From: Bacteroidetes bacterium UBA6661 | GTDB taxonomy: Bacteria; Bacteroidota; Bacteroidia; AKYH767-A; OLB10 | Assembly: GCA_002455375.1 (NCBI GenBank) | Contig: DKKR01000036.1 | Coordinates: 1 to 26,086 of the forward strand | Length of the DNA stretch: 26,086 nucleotides | Reading direction: 5' to 3' | In this document: positions 24,236-26,086 of the stretch, in pieces | How positions within the stretch are numbered: the first letter of the stretch is position 1 | Layout: the number at the start of each line of letters is the position of its first letter | Made by a program: the position numbers and the translations under genes | The notes under the pieces: generated by a model | What the model saw: the letters and a program-made list of their open reading frames with translations, nothing else | Databases searched by the model: none | Told to the model about the DNA's origin: nothing

Positions 24236-25038
24236 TATTTTATATCAATTAGTTTCGAAAAGCCATCCCAAATTTTCTTTTTGTTAGTTTTACCGTATGA
24301 TTCAAATAGTTTGGTTAAAGAGTTGAAAGTTTGAGTATTTTTTCCAAGAAAATTCCAAAAATCTTCTTGAACAATAGTCCCGCCTGCCGGATTAAAGTAA
24401 TAATGCACTTTAGGGTTTTTGTAAACTTTTGGATGCTTGTTGTTATAATAGATTGCAAAATGGGAATCAATTTTTTCTGACTTTGTTTTGAAGTAAGCCC
24501 AGGCAATTGCAACAAGTAATCTCTTTTTAGCACCTGGAACTTCAGTTGTATTTGGGTCAGGACCTTTCATTTCAAGGATGTAAGTGTGCTTTTTCTTTGG
24601 GTCTGTTACAACAAGGTCAAATTCATAAGTATGTTGTTCAGTTGTTTTAGATGGTTTTTTACAAGCATCAAGTATCATTTTTTTCTCTTTATCATAATCA
24701 CTAAGAGTCTTGGCATTGCTCAAATTATTGATAATTGAGTCAATCGTTTGAAAAACATTTTTAGGTAGAGCAACATTCACTTTTACTTTTCTTTGAATGT
24801 TTGCTTTACCCCAAGCATCTATTGCAATTATCTCTGCGATTTTTTCCATTTCACTTCCCAAAGAAGTTTTAAGCCCGTGTATTCTGTGAATAAGAGGCTC
24901 AAAGTCTTTAAGTAAAGCCATTACAAACGGGTTGCCTGAATTAGCTTTTGGTTTACTTGCAGCCTTACTGATGTATTTTTTTACTACAGCTTCGATTAAG
25001 GTGTTTATTTCCTTTTTTGCCTTGATGGATAAACTCAT
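24235..25038 (-). CDS. Second, diverged TdeIII-like endonuclease (subunit B)
   Basis: The 267-residue protein is a paralogue of the next gene. Both share, in order, a GNPF/MPF-x-x-x-LL block (36-43 here), IHGLKTSLGSEMEKIAEI (53-70), a linker ending in a Cys (ILDAC), a catalytic segment, and QEDFWNFLG followed by LTKLFESYG. The catalytic motif is EFDLVV...YILEMKGPDPN with Asp141, Glu156 and Lys158 (D-x14-E-x-K), so it is predicted active. It differs from its neighbour in Glu versus Asp before the x-Lys and lacks the IPYNPYEP block (YYNNKHPKVYKNP instead). The start overlaps the methyltransferase stop by one base, and its stop overlaps the next start. It is either a second subunit of one enzyme or an independent endonuclease. 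Confidence 0.75.
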   Translation of the reverse strand: MSLSIKAKKEINTLIEAVVKKYISKAASKPKANSGNPFVMALLKDFEPLIHRIHGLKTSLGSEMEKIAEIIAIDAWGKANIQRKVKVNVALPKNVFQTIDSIINNLSNAKTLSDYDKEKKMILDACKKPSKTTEQHTYEFDLVVTDPKKKHTYILEMKGPDPNTTEVPGAKKRLLVAIAWAYFKTKSEKIDSHFAIYYNNKHPKVYKNPKVHYYFNPAGGTIVQEDFWNFLGKNTQTFNSLTKLFESYGKTNKKKIWDGFSKLIDIK

Positions 25039-26086
25039 TATTTACTTTTTAGATGAAAAATTATCTCAGCATAAGCACCTTTATCTTTTTCAGTTCGGTT
25101 TAATACTGGTCGTTTATATTGATTAACTATTTGCATTCCGGCATTTTCTGCAATGGTCGGATACATATTGTATTTGTCGTTTGCTACAAGGAAAATATCA
25201 TAATCATAGACCAGATATTTTTTTGCGTTATTCAAAACATCACTTAGACCTTGAATATAGCTTTGTTTTGCTTCTCTGCCTTGTCCTTTAAAAAGTGGTC
25301 CGATTTCCAATTCGTCTTTTCTTTCAAAGCCAAACAAGTCATAAGCGTAGGCATGTTGCTCATGGTAGTCTATTAAACCAACATAAGGTGGTGATGAAAA
25401 TATTCCTTTGATTTTTTGCTTTTCTACAAGTTCTGCAAAATCGGGATTTATTTTATAGAGTCCTCCTACAAGGTCAATGTTTCTGCTGTCACCTGTTAAA
25501 CAAGTATGAAATGTGTCTTTTCTTAGCTTGTCATACTGAGCTAATCTTTTTACCGTGTCCTTAGAATATGTTTCCCACCATTTAAGAATTGAAAACAATG
25601 GCTTACACATTTTACCATGTTTACCGCAGTAATATGTTGCTGTGATTGGCTCAAGCAATGTAGCTAAATCAGCATGTGTAGTTGCTCTGCAACTTCTAAT
25701 GGTGCGACTTAGAATTACACTAACAATTTTTTTGGTATCGGCATTTTTTATCTTTTTGATTTCATCAAACACAAATTGAATTTCATCACGGATGTGTTGA
25801 GTATACCATTTATCAAGGAACGAATCTTCTTTGTCCTGGCGAAGTTTTATTTTATACTCCTTTACAAGTTTATTGAATGTTGGCAAGAATTCTTTTTCCT
25901 TCTCTTCGCCATAAGTTTTTTCGTCAATTTCTTTTCGTTTTACTTTGTATTTGTATTCTGGAACTGGAAAATACTTGTTGTTGAAAACATACAACTCTTT
26001 TAAAAGTCTGTCTTCAAATTCAAGCGTTTTGTGGTCTGCTAAAAATGATTTTAATGCTTTAGAAATTCTGTCTATTTCAGTTTGAA
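25038..26086 (-). CDS. DNA methyltransferase of the restriction-modification system (5' end beyond the window)
   Basis: The frame is open without a stop from 25038 to the right edge, so the first codons are missing; the TTG at 25994 is not the likely start. The visible part has TGDSRNID and then the catalytic motif IV SSPPY (encoded near 25382-25399) followed by VGLIDYHEQHAYAYDLFG. SPPY marks an exocyclic amino methyltransferase, more often N4-cytosine than N6-adenine. A Cys/His cluster, YYCGKHGKMCKPLFSILKWWETY, precedes it and is conserved in related enzymes as I recall. No FxGxG SAM motif follows motif IV, so it should lie upstream, outside the window or in the N-terminal part. The last base of the stop overlaps the first endonuclease start. 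It probably protects the host site. Confidence 0.82.
   Translation of the reverse strand, partial: QTEIDRISKALKSFLADHKTLEFEDRLLKELYVFNNKYFPVPEYKYKVKRKEIDEKTYGEEKEKEFLPTFNKLVKEYKIKLRQDKEDSFLDKWYTQHIRDEIQFVFDEIKKIKNADTKKIVSVILSRTIRSCRATTHADLATLLEPITATYYCGKHGKMCKPLFSILKWWETYSKDTVKRLAQYDKLRKDTFHTCLTGDSRNIDLVGGLYKINPDFAELVEKQKIKGIFSSPPYVGLIDYHEQHAYAYDLFGFERKDELEIGPLFKGQGREAKQSYIQGLSDVLNNAKKYLVYDYDIFLVANDKYNMYPTIAENAGMQIVNQYKRPVLNRTEKDKGAYAEIIFHLKSK

Noticed and set aside
25992..25994. TTG as the start of the methyltransferase
   Set aside because: The frame stays open to the window edge with protein-like sequence, so the true start is outside the window.

Overview
The window reads as a piece of a Bacteroidota (Bacteroidetes) chromosome. 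The evidence is: low GC, TAnnTTTG-type -7 promoter elements upstream of several genes, almost no Shine-Dalgarno sequences, a type IX secretion-like C-terminal tail at the left edge, a Bacteroidetes-style signal peptidase I followed by a WbqC-like gene, a BatA-domain membrane protein, and a futalosine-pathway MqnA enzyme. A T9SS-like tail together with MqnA would fit a cytophagal, sphingobacterial or chitinophagal lineage better than a classical Men-pathway flavobacterium, but this placement is inference. No tRNA, rRNA, CRISPR array, transposase or integrase was seen.

Layout. 1-63: 3' end of a probable T9SS-exported protein, followed by a hairpin terminator. 161-8839: housekeeping genes. These are ksgA/rsmA (-), a LytTR response regulator (+), a dihydroorotase-like gene that has lost all four histidine metal ligands and lies 4 nt downstream of a BatA/vWA-like membrane protein (-), rnhB (+), an HD-domain phosphohydrolase (-), and the coupled pair lepB and wbqC-like (-).

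9090-18558: a one-directional surface-glycan cluster. It holds five glycosyltransferases (four GT4-like, one GT2), a GalE-like SDR epimerase/dehydratase, a Wzy/WaaL-like polytopic polymerase or ligase, and an AsnB-type glutamine amidotransferase. Most of these genes overlap or are closely spaced, with probable internal promoters before the polymerase and the GT2 gene. No flippase, chain-length regulator or initiating phosphoglycosyl transferase is present, so the pathway must be completed elsewhere.

18686-22361: an ECF sigma factor preceded by a long perfect inverted repeat, then the minus-strand run amn, holA, mqnA, and a plus-strand standalone HsdR-N-like PD-(D/E)xK protein. 22386-23114: an OmpR/PhoB-type regulator whose receiver has lost every canonical phosphorylation residue while its winged helix is intact. 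23115-23452 is non-coding and holds several inverted repeats.

23453-26086: a restriction-modification operon on the minus strand. A SPPY-type DNA methyltransferase (cut by the window edge) is followed by two tandem, overlapping, mutually homologous endonuclease genes. One is recognisably of the TdeIII family; the second is a diverged relative with its own PD-(D/E)xK site. This suggests a two-subunit endonuclease. It and the pseudo-dihydroorotase are the two items most worth following up.
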